Both the position numbers and the translations under genes were made by a program. A stretch of DNA of 64,000 nt from Gemmatimonadales bacterium (GTDB lineage: Bacteria > Gemmatimonadota > Gemmatimonadetes > Gemmatimonadales > GWC2-71-9), in assembly GCA_020633775.1 (NCBI GenBank), contig JACKDA010000001.1, positions 62,001 through 126,000 on the forward strand, in the 5' to 3' direction. Each line of letters begins with the position of its first letter. Positions within the stretch are counted from its first letter, which is position 1. The notes below the pieces were generated by a model. That model ran no database searches and had not been told where the DNA came from. It saw only the letters and a program-made list of their open reading frames with translations. Below, piece by piece: positions 22,076 to 30,358 of the stretch.

Positions 22076-22156
22076 GTTGATACCCCGCACAATCCCTTGT
22101 CGATCAACAGTTTGCGTGGAATGTGGAAAACACGTTCCGGGCGGGATGTTGAAAAC
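22075..22156. other. Cluster of DnaA-box-like sequences
   Basis: Within 82 bp lie TGTTGATAC (22075), GATCAACA (22102), TGTGGAAAAC (22122, an exact match to TTWTNCACA on the minus strand) and TGTTGAAAAC (22147, one mismatch). The last abuts the stop codon of the heptose kinase gene. A further exact match lies at 21696. These may titrate or bind DnaA, or may be coincidence in an AT-richer spacer. Confidence 0.35.
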
Positions 22157-23157
22157 TACTCTCCGGCGATCGCGTCCCACGCATCGAGCAGTTCGTCGTG
22201 CGAAACGGTCGCCGTGCCCTGCTTGCCGACCTGCACGCCGGCGGCGAGGTTGGCGAGCCACGCCGCCTCCTCGACCGTCGCGCCGGCGGCGAGGGCCACG
22301 CCGGTCCAGGCGGTGACGGTGTCGCCAGCGCCGGAGACGTCGTACACCTCGCGCGCGATGCTCGGCGACTGCCGCACGACATCGCCATCGACGACGAGGA
22401 GGAATCCATCGGCGCCAAGGGTGAGGAGGAGATTTTCCACATCGAGTCGCCGCCTGGCCTCGATGAGCATCGCGGCATCGGTTGGCAACCGGGAGCCGAA
22501 GGCGCGCTCGATCTCGCGGCGGTTCGGCTTGAAGACCGTGGCCCCGGCGAACCCGAAGAAGTGTCGCTCCTTCGGGTCGGCGATGATCGGTACCCCGCGT
22601 GCCCGGGCGGCCTCGATCAGTCCGGCGAGCATCGGCAGGTCGAAGACGCCCTTGTCGTAGTCCTCGAGGAGCAGGACGTCGCACTCGGCGATGGCGCGCT
22701 GCGCCGCCTCCATCACCGCGTCGCGGGTGCGGTCGGCGAGGGGGTTATCGACCTCGCGGTCGATCCGGACGACCTGCTGTCCCCTGGCGATGATCCGGGT
22801 CTTGGTGGTGGTCGGTCGGCCGCCCACCTCGATCACCCCCGTGGTGCCGGTCTCGTAGCCGCGGAGCAGCTCCCGGAGGGTCGCGCCGGCGTCGTCGTCG
22901 CCCACCACCCCGACGAGTTCGACCGTGGCCCCGAGGGAGGCCGCATTCGCGGCGACGTTCGCCGCGCCGCCCGGGCTGTCGCGTTCCTCCTCGACCGTGA
23001 GGACCGGGACCGGGGCTTCCGGCGAGATCCGGTCCACGTCGCCGAGGAGGTAGCGGTCGAGCATCAGGTCGCCCACGATCGCCACCCGCACCTCGCCCAT
23101 GCGCTCGAGGAGATGGGTGATGCGGTCGTACGGGACGGAGTGGAGGGCGTCGGTCAT
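22156..23157 (-). CDS. hldA: D-glycero-beta-D-manno-heptose-7-phosphate kinase (PfkB family)
   Basis: This 333-aa PfkB kinase phosphorylates heptose 7-phosphate at C1 for ADP-heptose synthesis. Family features are GDLMLDRYLLGDVDRISPEA near the N-terminus, SPGGAANVAANAASLGA, the heptose-kinase segment LLLEDYDKGVF, ADPKERHFFGFAGATVFKPN and the catalytic DVSGAGDTV. It is only the RfaE1/HldA kinase; the adenylyltransferase half found in fused HldE is absent and must be elsewhere. Together with gmhA it supports an LPS heptose pathway. It is transcribed leftward from a promoter shared with the asparaginase gene and ends at the bidirectional terminator. Confidence 0.92.
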   Translation of the reverse strand: MTDALHSVPYDRITHLLERMGEVRVAIVGDLMLDRYLLGDVDRISPEAPVPVLTVEEERDSPGGAANVAANAASLGATVELVGVVGDDDAGATLRELLRGYETGTTGVIEVGGRPTTTKTRIIARGQQVVRIDREVDNPLADRTRDAVMEAAQRAIAECDVLLLEDYDKGVFDLPMLAGLIEAARARGVPIIADPKERHFFGFAGATVFKPNRREIERAFGSRLPTDAAMLIEARRRLDVENLLLTLGADGFLLVVDGDVVRQSPSIAREVYDVSGAGDTVTAWTGVALAAGATVEEAAWLANLAAGVQVGKQGTATVSHDELLDAWDAIAGE

Positions 23158-23165
23158 GGTCCCGC

Positions 23166-23211
23166 AAGCTACCGGAAGAAGGTGACGGCCGCGACTCGGT
23201 CCGGGTATCTT
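23166..23211. promoter_or_regulatory. Divergent leaderless-type promoters (heptose kinase / asparaginase)
   Basis: The minus-strand TAGCTT (23171-23166) ends 8 nt before the kinase ATG. The plus-strand TATCTT (23206-23211) ends 9 nt before the asparaginase ATG. The 63-bp gap contains no Shine-Dalgarno sequence for either gene. Confidence 0.45.
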
Positions 23212-23220
23212 GGCCCCGCG

Positions 23221-24222
23221 ATGACAGACTTCATGCTGGTGGATACCCGGGGCGGGCACGACGAGTCGTGGCACCGCGTGCGCGTCGCGGTGGTCGGCCG
23301 GGACAGCGATCTGGTGGCGTGGAGTGGCGATCCGGAGGCGCCGGTGTTCTGGCGCTCCGCCGCCAAGCCCTTCCAGCTCTGGCCGCTGGTCGTGGCCGGC
23401 GGCGTCTCCGCCTTCGGGCTCGCCGCTCGGCATCTCGCGCTGGCCTGCGCCTCCCACAGCGCCGAACCGGCCCAGCGCGAGGTTGCCCGCGAGTGGCTCG
23501 ACCGGGTCGGGCTCCGCGAGGAGGATCTGGCCTGTGGCGGTCACCCCTCGCTGTCGCCTGCCGTGGCGGCCGAGATGATCCGGGAGGGGGTCGTGGCGAC
23601 CCCGATCTGGAGCAACTGCTCGGGAAAGCACGCTGCGCTCGCGGCCCTCGCCAAGCACGGTGAGGTCCCGATCGCGGGCTACGAGACGCTCGACCATCCG
23701 GTGCAGCGGCTGGTGCGGGATTCGATCGCCGGCTGGAGCGGGGTCCCGGCCGCGGACCTGCGGTGGGGGGTGGATGGCTGCACCGCCGCCGCCGTCGCGA
23801 CCTCCCTCACCGGGCTCGCCCGCGCGTGGAGCCGGCTGGGCACCACGGCGGACCCGGCGATGGCCTCGATCCGCGAGGCGATCCTCCGCCATCCGGAGCT
23901 GATCGCCGGCGCCGACCGGCTTGACACCATCCTGATGCAGAGCTGGCCGACCCGGGTCATGGTGAAGGTCGGCGCCGAGGGGGTGTATGCTGCGGCACTG
24001 CCAACCCTCGGCCTCGGCATCGCCCTCAAGGTGGAGGACGGTGACATGCGGGCGGCGGCGATCGCCCTGGTGGCGGTGCTCGAAGCGCTGGTGGCGCGGT
24101 TGGATCCGGCCGGTGAGTGGCCGTTCGACGCGGTGGCGCGCTGGCGCGAGCCCGAGATCCGCAATACCCGCGGCACGGTCGTCGGCCAGACCGTCGCCCG
24201 CGGCGCCCTTCACTTCACGTAG
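23221..24222 (+). CDS. Asparaginase II family protein (Rhizobium etli AnsA type)
   Basis: This 333-aa protein has the L-asparaginase II fold, related to beta-lactamase/glutaminase rather than classic asparaginases. Visible features are VFWRSAAKPFQLWPL near residue 40 (containing the catalytic S-x-x-K), LACASHSAEPAQREVA, IWSNCSGKHAAL, VDGCTAAAVA and the C-terminal RNTRGTVVGQT. It would deamidate asparagine in the cytoplasm; no signal peptide is present. ATG 23221 fits both the family start and the upstream TATCTT box. The CMD protein gene follows after 11 bp. Confidence 0.88.
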   Translation: MTDFMLVDTRGGHDESWHRVRVAVVGRDSDLVAWSGDPEAPVFWRSAAKPFQLWPLVVAGGVSAFGLAARHLALACASHSAEPAQREVAREWLDRVGLREEDLACGGHPSLSPAVAAEMIREGVVATPIWSNCSGKHAALAALAKHGEVPIAGYETLDHPVQRLVRDSIAGWSGVPAADLRWGVDGCTAAAVATSLTGLARAWSRLGTTADPAMASIREAILRHPELIAGADRLDTILMQSWPTRVMVKVGAEGVYAAALPTLGLGIALKVEDGDMRAAAIALVAVLEALVARLDPAGEWPFDAVARWREPEIRNTRGTVVGQTVARGALHFT

Positions 24223-24233
24223 GAGCCGACGCG

Positions 24234-24881
24234 ATGCCGGATTCCTCGAGCAACCCCCTCGACCTGCCGACCCGCCGACTGGTGACGCTCGCTGCCGCGA
24301 TCGCCCAGGGCGAGGAACCCGAAGTCCGCGACAACGTCGCCGAGGCGATCGCCGCGGGGATGCCGGCCGCCTGGGGCGACGAACTCCTCCTGCAGTCGAT
24401 GCTGATGGTCGGCTGGCCCCGGACGCTGGTCGCGGCGGCGCTGTGGCGGAAGGCGATCGGCCAGCCCGCCACGGCGGCCGAGGACGATCTCCACTACGCC
24501 GACCATCCGGACTGGACCGCCCGCGGGGAGGCGACCTGCCGGGTCGTGTACGGCGACAACTACCTCAAGCTCCGGCAAAACGTGCGCGCACTCCATCCGG
24601 CCCTCGATGCCTGGATGCTGATCGAGGGGTACGGTCGCACGCTGTCGCGCCCCGGGCTCGACCTGAAGCGCCGCGAGTTCTGTGTCATCGCCCAGACCGC
24701 GGTCCTCGACACGCCGCGCCAGCTCCACTCGCACCTGCGGGGCGCGCTGCATGCCGGTGCCACGCTCGAGGAGGTCGATGCCGTCCTCGTCGAGGTGAAC
24801 CCCTTCGTCGCCTACGACCACTGGAAGGGCGTCAAGGAGTTGTGGGAGCAGGTCCGTGATGGCTGGGAGCCCCTCGCGTGA
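24234..24881 (+). CDS. Carboxymuconolactone decarboxylase (CMD/AhpD-fold) family protein
   Basis: This 215-aa helical protein carries a C-terminal CMD domain: REFCVIAQTAVLDTPRQLH then HLRGALHAGATLEEVDAVLVEV. A second, weaker CMD-like segment is in the N-terminal half (LLLQSMLMVGWPRTLVAAALW), so it may be a two-domain member. The CxxC redox pair of true AhpD is absent, so peroxidase-reductase activity is unlikely; the substrate is unknown. It has a good Shine-Dalgarno sequence (AGGAG, seven bases before ATG) and overlaps obgE by 4 nt. Confidence 0.82.
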   Translation: MPDSSSNPLDLPTRRLVTLAAAIAQGEEPEVRDNVAEAIAAGMPAAWGDELLLQSMLMVGWPRTLVAAALWRKAIGQPATAAEDDLHYADHPDWTARGEATCRVVYGDNYLKLRQNVRALHPALDAWMLIEGYGRTLSRPGLDLKRREFCVIAQTAVLDTPRQLHSHLRGALHAGATLEEVDAVLVEVNPFVAYDHWKGVKELWEQVRDGWEPLA

Positions 24882-25966
24882 GCTTCGTCGATCGGGTGGT
24901 GGTGGAGGCCTGGGGCGGCCGCGGCGGCGACGGTGCCTCGTCCTTCGCCCGGTTCAAGTTCAAGGCGAAGGGTGGCCCGGACGGCGGCGACGGCGGCCAC
25001 GGCGGATCGATCTACCTCCGCGGTGACGCCAACCTCTCGACGCTGCTCGACTATCGCTATCGCGCCGCGTGGCGCGCCGACCGCGGCGCCCACGGCAAGG
25101 GGGCCAACAAGACCGGCGCCTCGGCCGACGATCTCATCATGCCGGTCCCGCCCGGGACCGAGGCCTTCGACGCCGACACCGGCGAGCTCCTTGGCGAGGT
25201 GCTGTCCGAGGGCGATCGGGTGCTGATCGCGAAGGGCGGCCGCGGTGGTCGCGGCAACGCCGGCCGGGCGACGCCGACGCATCGCGCCCCGCGCGAGTGG
25301 GATGAAGGGGGCGAAGGGGAACACCGCCGCGTCGAGCTCGTCCTCAAGCTGATCGCCGACGTCGGGCTCGTCGGCGAGCCGAACGCGGGAAAGAGCACCC
25401 TGCTCTCGGTGATCAGTGCCGCCCGCCCCAAGATCGCCGACTATCCGTTCACCACGCTGGAGCCGAACCTCGGCGTCGTCGCCCTCTCCGGCTCGCGCAC
25501 CATGGTGGTCGCCGACATCCCCGGCATCATCGAGGGCGCGCACGAAGGGAAGGGGCTCGGACTGACCTTCCTGCAGCACGTCGAGCGGACGCGGGTGCTC
25601 GCCTACCTCGTCCCGCTCGATGCGGAGGACCCGCAGGCGGTCTTCGACGGGTTGCGCCACGAGGTCGCCTCGCACTCGGCGCGGTTGGCCGAGAAGCCGC
25701 ACGTGGTCGTGCTCAGCAAGGCCGACCTTCACCCGACGGCCGACCCGCTGCCCCGGCTGGATGCGCCGTCGGCGGTGGCCACCGTGGCGATCTCCTCCGC
25801 GGCCCGGACCGGGCTCGACGAATTGAAGGACGTGCTGTGGGCGATCGTGCACGCGGCACGCGAAGCCGAGGCGGAGGGCGCCGAGGAAGATCCCACGACC
25901 GGAGGAGTGGCGGACGATGGATCGTGGGATCTCGACTGGGGGGAGACCGACCCGGGGCACGACTGA
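24878..25966 (+). CDS. obg: GTPase ObgE/CgtA
   Basis: Obg is an essential GTPase of 50S ribosome assembly and stress signalling. The 362-aa protein has the glycine-rich Obg fold (residues 1-158, for example AWGGRGGDGASSFARFKFKA and KGGRGGRGNAGRATPTHRAP). The G domain follows, with G1 VGEPNAGKST near 168, G2 YPFTTLEPNLG, G3 DIPGIIEGAHEGKGLG and G4 SKAD. The C-terminal tail is short and acidic, without the OCT domain. GTG 24878 overlaps the preceding stop; the C-terminal 50 nt overlap the start of dprA. Confidence 0.97.
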   Translation: MSFVDRVVVEAWGGRGGDGASSFARFKFKAKGGPDGGDGGHGGSIYLRGDANLSTLLDYRYRAAWRADRGAHGKGANKTGASADDLIMPVPPGTEAFDADTGELLGEVLSEGDRVLIAKGGRGGRGNAGRATPTHRAPREWDEGGEGEHRRVELVLKLIADVGLVGEPNAGKSTLLSVISAARPKIADYPFTTLEPNLGVVALSGSRTMVVADIPGIIEGAHEGKGLGLTFLQHVERTRVLAYLVPLDAEDPQAVFDGLRHEVASHSARLAEKPHVVVLSKADLHPTADPLPRLDAPSAVATVAISSAARTGLDELKDVLWAIVHAAREAEAEGAEEDPTTGGVADDGSWDLDWGETDPGHD

Positions 25967-27053
25967 CCCTGCAGACCGGCAGGCGTGGCTGGCCCTCGCG
26001 CTGGTCCCCGGCCTCGGCTCCCGCCGCCTCGCGGCGCTGATCGCCCAGTTCGGGAGCGCGACCGCGGCGCTGCAGGCACATCCCCGGGCCATCGCCGCGA
26101 CTCCGCTCCTCTCGAACCGGCTGGCGCGCGCCATTGCCAGCGCCGGGCGCGAGCCCGCCGAACTCCTCCTGCGACGCGCGGCCGACGAAGGCCAGACGGT
26201 CCTCACCCCGGCCGACCCCGAGTATCCGCCGCGCCTCCGCACGATCCCCGATCCGCCCCCGCTGCTGTTCGCACGCGGCAAGATCGAACTCCTGGCCCGA
26301 CCCGCCGTCGCGATCATCGGCAGCCGCTCGCATACCCGATACGGTGCCGACATCGCATCCCGCCTCGCGGGCGAGGCAGTCCGGGCCGACATCGTCGTGG
26401 TCAGCGGGATGGCACGCGGGCTCGACACCGTGGCGCAGCGGGCGGCACTGGAGGCGGGTGGCGGCACGATCGGCGTGCTGGGGACCGGCGCCGACGTGAT
26501 CTACCCGACGAGCAATCGCGACCTGTACGAACGGGTCACGACCGACGGCCTCCTCCTCACCGAGCACCCACCTGGGCAGCAACCAACCCCCGGCGCCTTC
26601 CCGCGGCGGAATCGGATCATCAGTGGCCTCGTCTCCGCGGTGGTCGTCGTCGAGGCGGCCCTGAAGTCGGGGACGCTGATCACCGTGGAGTGCGCCCTCG
26701 AGCAGGGGCGCGACGTCCTCGCCGTGCCCGGTCCGATCACCTCCCCGACGTCGGAGGGGACCAATCGCCTCCTCCGCGACGGCGCCGTCCCGATCCTCTC
26801 GCCTGCCGAGCTGCCGACCCTGTTGGGGGTGGCCGCTCCTCCGGTCGGGACCACTGCGGGTATCCCGTGCACGCTCGCCCCGGAGGAGGCGCGGGTGCTC
26901 GATCTTCTCGGCGCCGAGCCGCGTCACACCGATGAACTCGCCCTCCTCTCCGGGCTGCCGATCGGCACCATCCTCGGCGTCCTCCTCGGGCTGGAACTGG
27001 CGGGGCTCGCCGACCAGTTGCCGGGTGGCCTGTTCCGCAGAGCCGCGACCTGA
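25917..27053 (+). CDS. dprA: DNA processing protein DprA
   Basis: DprA loads RecA on incoming single-stranded DNA during natural transformation. The 378-aa protein has an N-terminal helical SAM-like region (WLALALVPGLGSRRLAAL). The Rossmann core contains PAVAIIGSRSHTRYG, VVSGMARGLDTVAQRAAL, GVLGTGADVIYP, FPRRNRIISGL and SGTLITVECALEQGRDV, and a C-terminal winged helix (about 310-378) closes the protein. ATG 25917 is the only plausible start and overlaps obgE by 50 nt, the longest same-strand overlap here. With the PilT ATPase it hints at competence, but no com genes are visible. Confidence 0.94.
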   Translation: MDRGISTGGRPTRGTTDPADRQAWLALALVPGLGSRRLAALIAQFGSATAALQAHPRAIAATPLLSNRLARAIASAGREPAELLLRRAADEGQTVLTPADPEYPPRLRTIPDPPPLLFARGKIELLARPAVAIIGSRSHTRYGADIASRLAGEAVRADIVVVSGMARGLDTVAQRAALEAGGGTIGVLGTGADVIYPTSNRDLYERVTTDGLLLTEHPPGQQPTPGAFPRRNRIISGLVSAVVVVEAALKSGTLITVECALEQGRDVLAVPGPITSPTSEGTNRLLRDGAVPILSPAELPTLLGVAAPPVGTTAGIPCTLAPEEARVLDLLGAEPRHTDELALLSGLPIGTILGVLLGLELAGLADQLPGGLFRRAAT

Positions 27054-27064
27054 GCGGACCGGGC

Positions 27065-27070
27065 GATATT
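27065..27070 (+). promoter_or_regulatory. Possible leaderless -10 box before hemW
   Basis: GATATT ends 7 nt before GTG 27078 in the 24-bp gap after dprA, with no Shine-Dalgarno sequence. It matches the spacing of other boxes in the window. Confidence 0.35.
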
Positions 27071-27077
27071 CCCCCGG

Positions 27078-28184
27078 GTGCACCTCTATGTCCACGTCCC
27101 GTTCTGCGCCCGGCGCTGCTCGTATTGCGACTTCGCGATTGCCGTCCGGCGCGAGGTCCCGAGCGGCCGGTTCGTCGAGGCGGCGCTCACGGAGTGGACG
27201 CAGCGACGCCGCGAGTCGCCGGTGTCGGAGTGGACCACCCTCCACACCCTCTATCTCGGCGGCGGGACCCCCTCACGCCTCGCGCCCGACGCGCTCGGAG
27301 AACTGCTCGACCGCCTGAGCGCCGACCTGCCCCTCGCCGCCGGAGCGGAAGTCACCCTCGAGGCGAATCCCGACGACGTGAGCGAGGCGGCCGTGGACGC
27401 GTGGCGACGCGCCGGTGTCAACCGCGTCTCCCTCGGCGTGCAGAGTCACGACCCGGCGGTGCTCGCGTGGATGCATCGCACCCATTCCGTCGACCAGGTG
27501 CCCGCGGCGATCGCGATGCTGCGCGATGGCGGGATCGACAACCTGTCGCTCGACCTGATCTTCGCACTCCCCGCCGAGCTCGAGCGCGACTGGACCGCCG
27601 ACCTCGAACGGACGCTCGCGCTCGCCCCCGATCACATCTCGCTTTACGGGTTGACGATCGAGCCCGCTTCTCCCCTCGGTCGGTGGCTCGCTCGGGGTGA
27701 GGTGGTGCCATCAAGTGATGACCGCTACGCTGCGGAATACCTGGAGGCGCATCGGCAGCTCGTGGCGGCGGGCTTCGAGCACTACGAGGTCTCCAACGCC
27801 GCGAGACCCGGTCGTCGAGCCAGCCACAACAGCGCGTACTGGACCGGCGCCGAGTTCCTGGGGATCGGACCCGGGGCGCACTCCTTCCTCGGCGGTGCCC
27901 GATCCTGGAACCTCCGGGAGTGGGCGGCATGGGAGCGGGCGCTGGCCGAGGGAGGCGATCCTCGCGAGTCCGCCGAGCCGCTCTCGGCGGCCCAGCGTCG
28001 GCTGGAGTCCATCTACCTGGGCCTCCGGACAACCGGCGGCCTGCCGGGCGCCGAGCTGCCCGAATCGACCGTCGCGACCTGGCTCGAGGCGGGGTGGGCG
28101 GAGCGGATCGGCGACCGGATCCGGCTGACTGTCGAGGGGTGGCTCCGGCTCGACGCGCTGGTGGCCGGGGTCGAGGGGTCCTAA
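27078..28184 (+). CDS. hemW: HemW-type radical SAM heme chaperone
   Basis: This 368-aa protein opens with HLYVHVPFCARRCSYCDF, the CxxxCxxC iron-sulfur motif. The LYLGGGTPSRL stretch, GVNRVSLGVQSHDPAVL and NLSLDLIFALP are HemW/HemN features. It has the HNSAYWTGAEFLGIGPGAHSF segment of the HemW branch, which transfers heme and lacks the coproporphyrinogen oxidase-specific residues, so the HemW name is preferred over oxygen-independent HemN. GTG 27078 starts just before the conserved H-x-Y motif. hrcA follows after 9 bp, a linkage seen in many bacteria. Confidence 0.93.
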   Translation: MHLYVHVPFCARRCSYCDFAIAVRREVPSGRFVEAALTEWTQRRRESPVSEWTTLHTLYLGGGTPSRLAPDALGELLDRLSADLPLAAGAEVTLEANPDDVSEAAVDAWRRAGVNRVSLGVQSHDPAVLAWMHRTHSVDQVPAAIAMLRDGGIDNLSLDLIFALPAELERDWTADLERTLALAPDHISLYGLTIEPASPLGRWLARGEVVPSSDDRYAAEYLEAHRQLVAAGFEHYEVSNAARPGRRASHNSAYWTGAEFLGIGPGAHSFLGGARSWNLREWAAWERALAEGGDPRESAEPLSAAQRRLESIYLGLRTTGGLPGAELPESTVATWLEAGWAERIGDRIRLTVEGWLRLDALVAGVEGS

Positions 28185-28187
28185 CTT
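28182..28187 (+). promoter_or_regulatory. Possible leaderless -10 box before hrcA
   Basis: TAACTT ends 6 nt before the hrcA ATG; its first three bases are also the hemW stop codon, so the similarity could be partly accidental. No Shine-Dalgarno sequence and no CIRCE inverted repeat (TTAGCACTC-N9-GAGTGCTAA) were seen here. Confidence 0.35.
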
Positions 28188-28193
28188 TCTCGC

Positions 28194-29228
28194 ATGGCAG
28201 AACTTGAGTCGCTGAACGACCGCGAGCGCCAGGTGCTCGAGGCCGTGATCGAGACGTACATCGCGACCGCGGAGCCGGCCGGCAGCCAGACCGTGGCCCG
28301 CCGGTCGGGGCTGGGGATTTCGCCCGCCTCGATCCGCTCGACGATGAGCGAACTCGAGGCGAAGGGGCTCCTCTACCATCCCCACACCTCCGCGGGCCGG
28401 ATCCCCACCGATCGGGCCTACCGGCTGTACGTCGATGCGATCATGCGGCGGCGGCCCCCGGAGGAGCACCACGTCGAGACGCTCGAGATCGAGCTGGGCT
28501 CGAGTGCCAGCGCGAGCGAGGAACTGCTCCGCCGTGCGGCCCAGGTGCTCGGGATCCTCACCCAGGAGCTGGGTGTCGCGGTCGCACCGGCGCTGGAGGA
28601 GATCGTCCTCGAACGGTTCGACCTCGTGCCGGTCACGAGCGATCGGCTGCTGCTGGTCTTCAACCTCCGCAGCGGCACGGTCCGGACGATCTACGTGCGG
28701 GTGCCGGTGATCGTCGACCCCGCCGACGTCGAGTCGGTGCAGCGCCTGCTGAACGAGCGACTGGCGGGCCTCACGCTGCGCGAGGTGCGGGCGACGCTGG
28801 CGGAGCGACTGCGTGATGTCGGGGGCGGGCGCTCCCGCGAGCTGCTCGACATCATCATCGCCGAGGGCGACGGCCTGTTCGACATCCAGGAGCGTGGCGA
28901 GCCGGTGATGCTCGGCAGCGCGAGTGTCCTGGTCGACCAGCCCGAATTCGCGAGCAGCGAACAGATGCGGACCCTGCTCACGCTGACCGAGCGTCGCGAC
29001 GCGCTGCGCGAGGCACTCGCCGAACGCCGTCGCGAGGGGCTCGTCGTCACGATCGGCGGCGAGCATGGCGACCCCGGATTGACCGGGTTCACCCTCGTCA
29101 CCTCGACCTACCGCCGCGGCGGGGCGACCGGCGTCATCGGCGTGCTCGGCCCGACCCGGATGCCGTACGACAAGATCATCGGCCTGGTGGAACACACCGG
29201 GCGACTCGTGGAGGGGTTGCTGCAGTGA
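28194..29228 (+). CDS. hrcA: Heat-inducible transcription repressor HrcA
   Basis: HrcA binds CIRCE operators in front of groESL/dnaK operons and is tuned by GroEL. The 344-aa protein has the N-terminal winged helix (LNDRERQVLEAVIETYIATA, then GLGISPASIRSTMSELEAKGLL and HTSAGRIPTDRAYR). A GAF-like regulatory domain follows, ending in GVIGVLGPTRMPYDKIIGLV. dnaJ overlaps the stop by 4 nt. grpE and dnaK, which usually sit between hrcA and dnaJ, are missing from this locus. Confidence 0.96.
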   Translation: MAELESLNDRERQVLEAVIETYIATAEPAGSQTVARRSGLGISPASIRSTMSELEAKGLLYHPHTSAGRIPTDRAYRLYVDAIMRRRPPEEHHVETLEIELGSSASASEELLRRAAQVLGILTQELGVAVAPALEEIVLERFDLVPVTSDRLLLVFNLRSGTVRTIYVRVPVIVDPADVESVQRLLNERLAGLTLREVRATLAERLRDVGGGRSRELLDIIIAEGDGLFDIQERGEPVMLGSASVLVDQPEFASSEQMRTLLTLTERRDALREALAERRREGLVVTIGGEHGDPGLTGFTLVTSTYRRGGATGVIGVLGPTRMPYDKIIGLVEHTGRLVEGLLQ

Positions 29229-30358
29229 GCGATTACTACCAGACACTCGGGGTGTTCCGTGACGCGACCGAGGCCGACATCAAGAAGGCCTACCGGAAGC
29301 TCGCGATGGAGTACCATCCCGATCGCAACACCTCCCCGGAGGCCGAGGCGAAGTTCAAGGAGATCAGCGAGGCGTACCAGGTCCTCGCCGATCCCGACAA
29401 GCGCGCGCACTACGACCGGTTCGGCTCGGCGCCGTCTGGGGGCGGCGGCTTCGGCGGTGGATTCGAGCACATCGACCTCTCCGAGGCGCTCAACATCTTC
29501 ATGCGCGACTTCGGCGGCATGGGGGGCTTCGAGGGAATCTTCGGGGGCCGCGGCGCGTCGGCGGCCGACGTACGGCGCGGGCAGGACGTGCGCGTGACGG
29601 TGCGGCTCTCGCTGCAGGAGGTGGCGACCGGCGCCACGCGCAACATCAAGCTCAAGGCCCTCTCGGCCTGCGAGGCGTGCGCGGGCACCGGTGCGGGGAA
29701 GGGGACGCGCCCCGTGACCTGCGGCACCTGTGGCGGCTCCGGCGAGGTGCGTCGCGCGGCGCGCTCGATGTTCGGGCAGTTCGTGCAGGTCGGACCGTGT
29801 CCGACCTGTCGTGGCGAGGGAACCACCGTGCGCACGCCGTGCGACGTCTGCCGCGGCGAGGGGCGCGTCAAGAGCGAGCGCACCGTCGCGGTCGAGATCC
29901 CGGCGGGCGTCGCCACCAACAACTACCTCACGCTGCGCGGGCAGGGCGCCGCGGGCGTCCGCGGCGGGGCCCCGGGCGACCTGCAGGTGATCATCGAGGT
30001 CAAGCCCGATGAGCGATTCACCCGCGACGGCGATGACCTCTGGCACGACCTGCCGATCGCCTTTTCGCAGGCGGCGCTCGGCACCGAGGTGATGGTGCCG
30101 AGTCCGTGGGGCGAGGAACGGCTGGAGGTGCCGGCGGGCACCCAATCCGGTGCCGTCCTGTCGCTCAAGCAGAAGGGGCTGCCGCGCCTCGGCGGGTCGA
30201 GCATCGGCGCGCTGCATGTCCGCGTCCATGTCTGGACCCCGCGTCACCTGAACGACGACCAGCGGCGCCTCTTCACCGAGCTCGCCGAGCACGAGGCGGA
30301 CGGGCCGGACCGCGAGGGCGGCTTCTGGTCGAAGCTCAAGGAAGCCCTCGGCGCATGA
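29225..30358 (+). CDS. dnaJ: Chaperone protein DnaJ
   Basis: DnaJ delivers unfolded clients to DnaK and stimulates its ATPase. The 377-aa protein has the J domain with YHPDR near residue 30, a G/F-rich linker (GGGGFGGGFEH ... GGMGGFEG) and four CxxCxGxG zinc modules (CEACAGTG, CGTCGGSG, CPTCRGEG, CDVCRGEG; about 145-215). The C-terminal substrate domains follow. This is the full-length type I form. GTG 29225 overlaps hrcA, and the gene overlaps prmA in turn, so the chaperone is co-transcribed with translation-related methyltransferases. Confidence 0.97.
   Translation: MSDYYQTLGVFRDATEADIKKAYRKLAMEYHPDRNTSPEAEAKFKEISEAYQVLADPDKRAHYDRFGSAPSGGGGFGGGFEHIDLSEALNIFMRDFGGMGGFEGIFGGRGASAADVRRGQDVRVTVRLSLQEVATGATRNIKLKALSACEACAGTGAGKGTRPVTCGTCGGSGEVRRAARSMFGQFVQVGPCPTCRGEGTTVRTPCDVCRGEGRVKSERTVAVEIPAGVATNNYLTLRGQGAAGVRGGAPGDLQVIIEVKPDERFTRDGDDLWHDLPIAFSQAALGTEVMVPSPWGEERLEVPAGTQSGAVLSLKQKGLPRLGGSSIGALHVRVHVWTPRHLNDDQRRLFTELAEHEADGPDREGGFWSKLKEALGA

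Noticed and set aside
21832..22080. An 82-codon + strand frame over tRNA-Val
   Set aside because: It is explained by the tRNA gene and terminator beneath it; it has no ribosome binding site.
22075..22156. Replication origin
   Set aside because: DnaA-like boxes are present, but there is no dnaA/dnaN/parAB neighbourhood, no large unwinding region and no switch in gene direction around it. Kept only as a low-interest cluster.
28100..28193. CIRCE element before hrcA
   Set aside because: No TTAGCACTC-like inverted repeat could be found in this stretch or elsewhere in the window.
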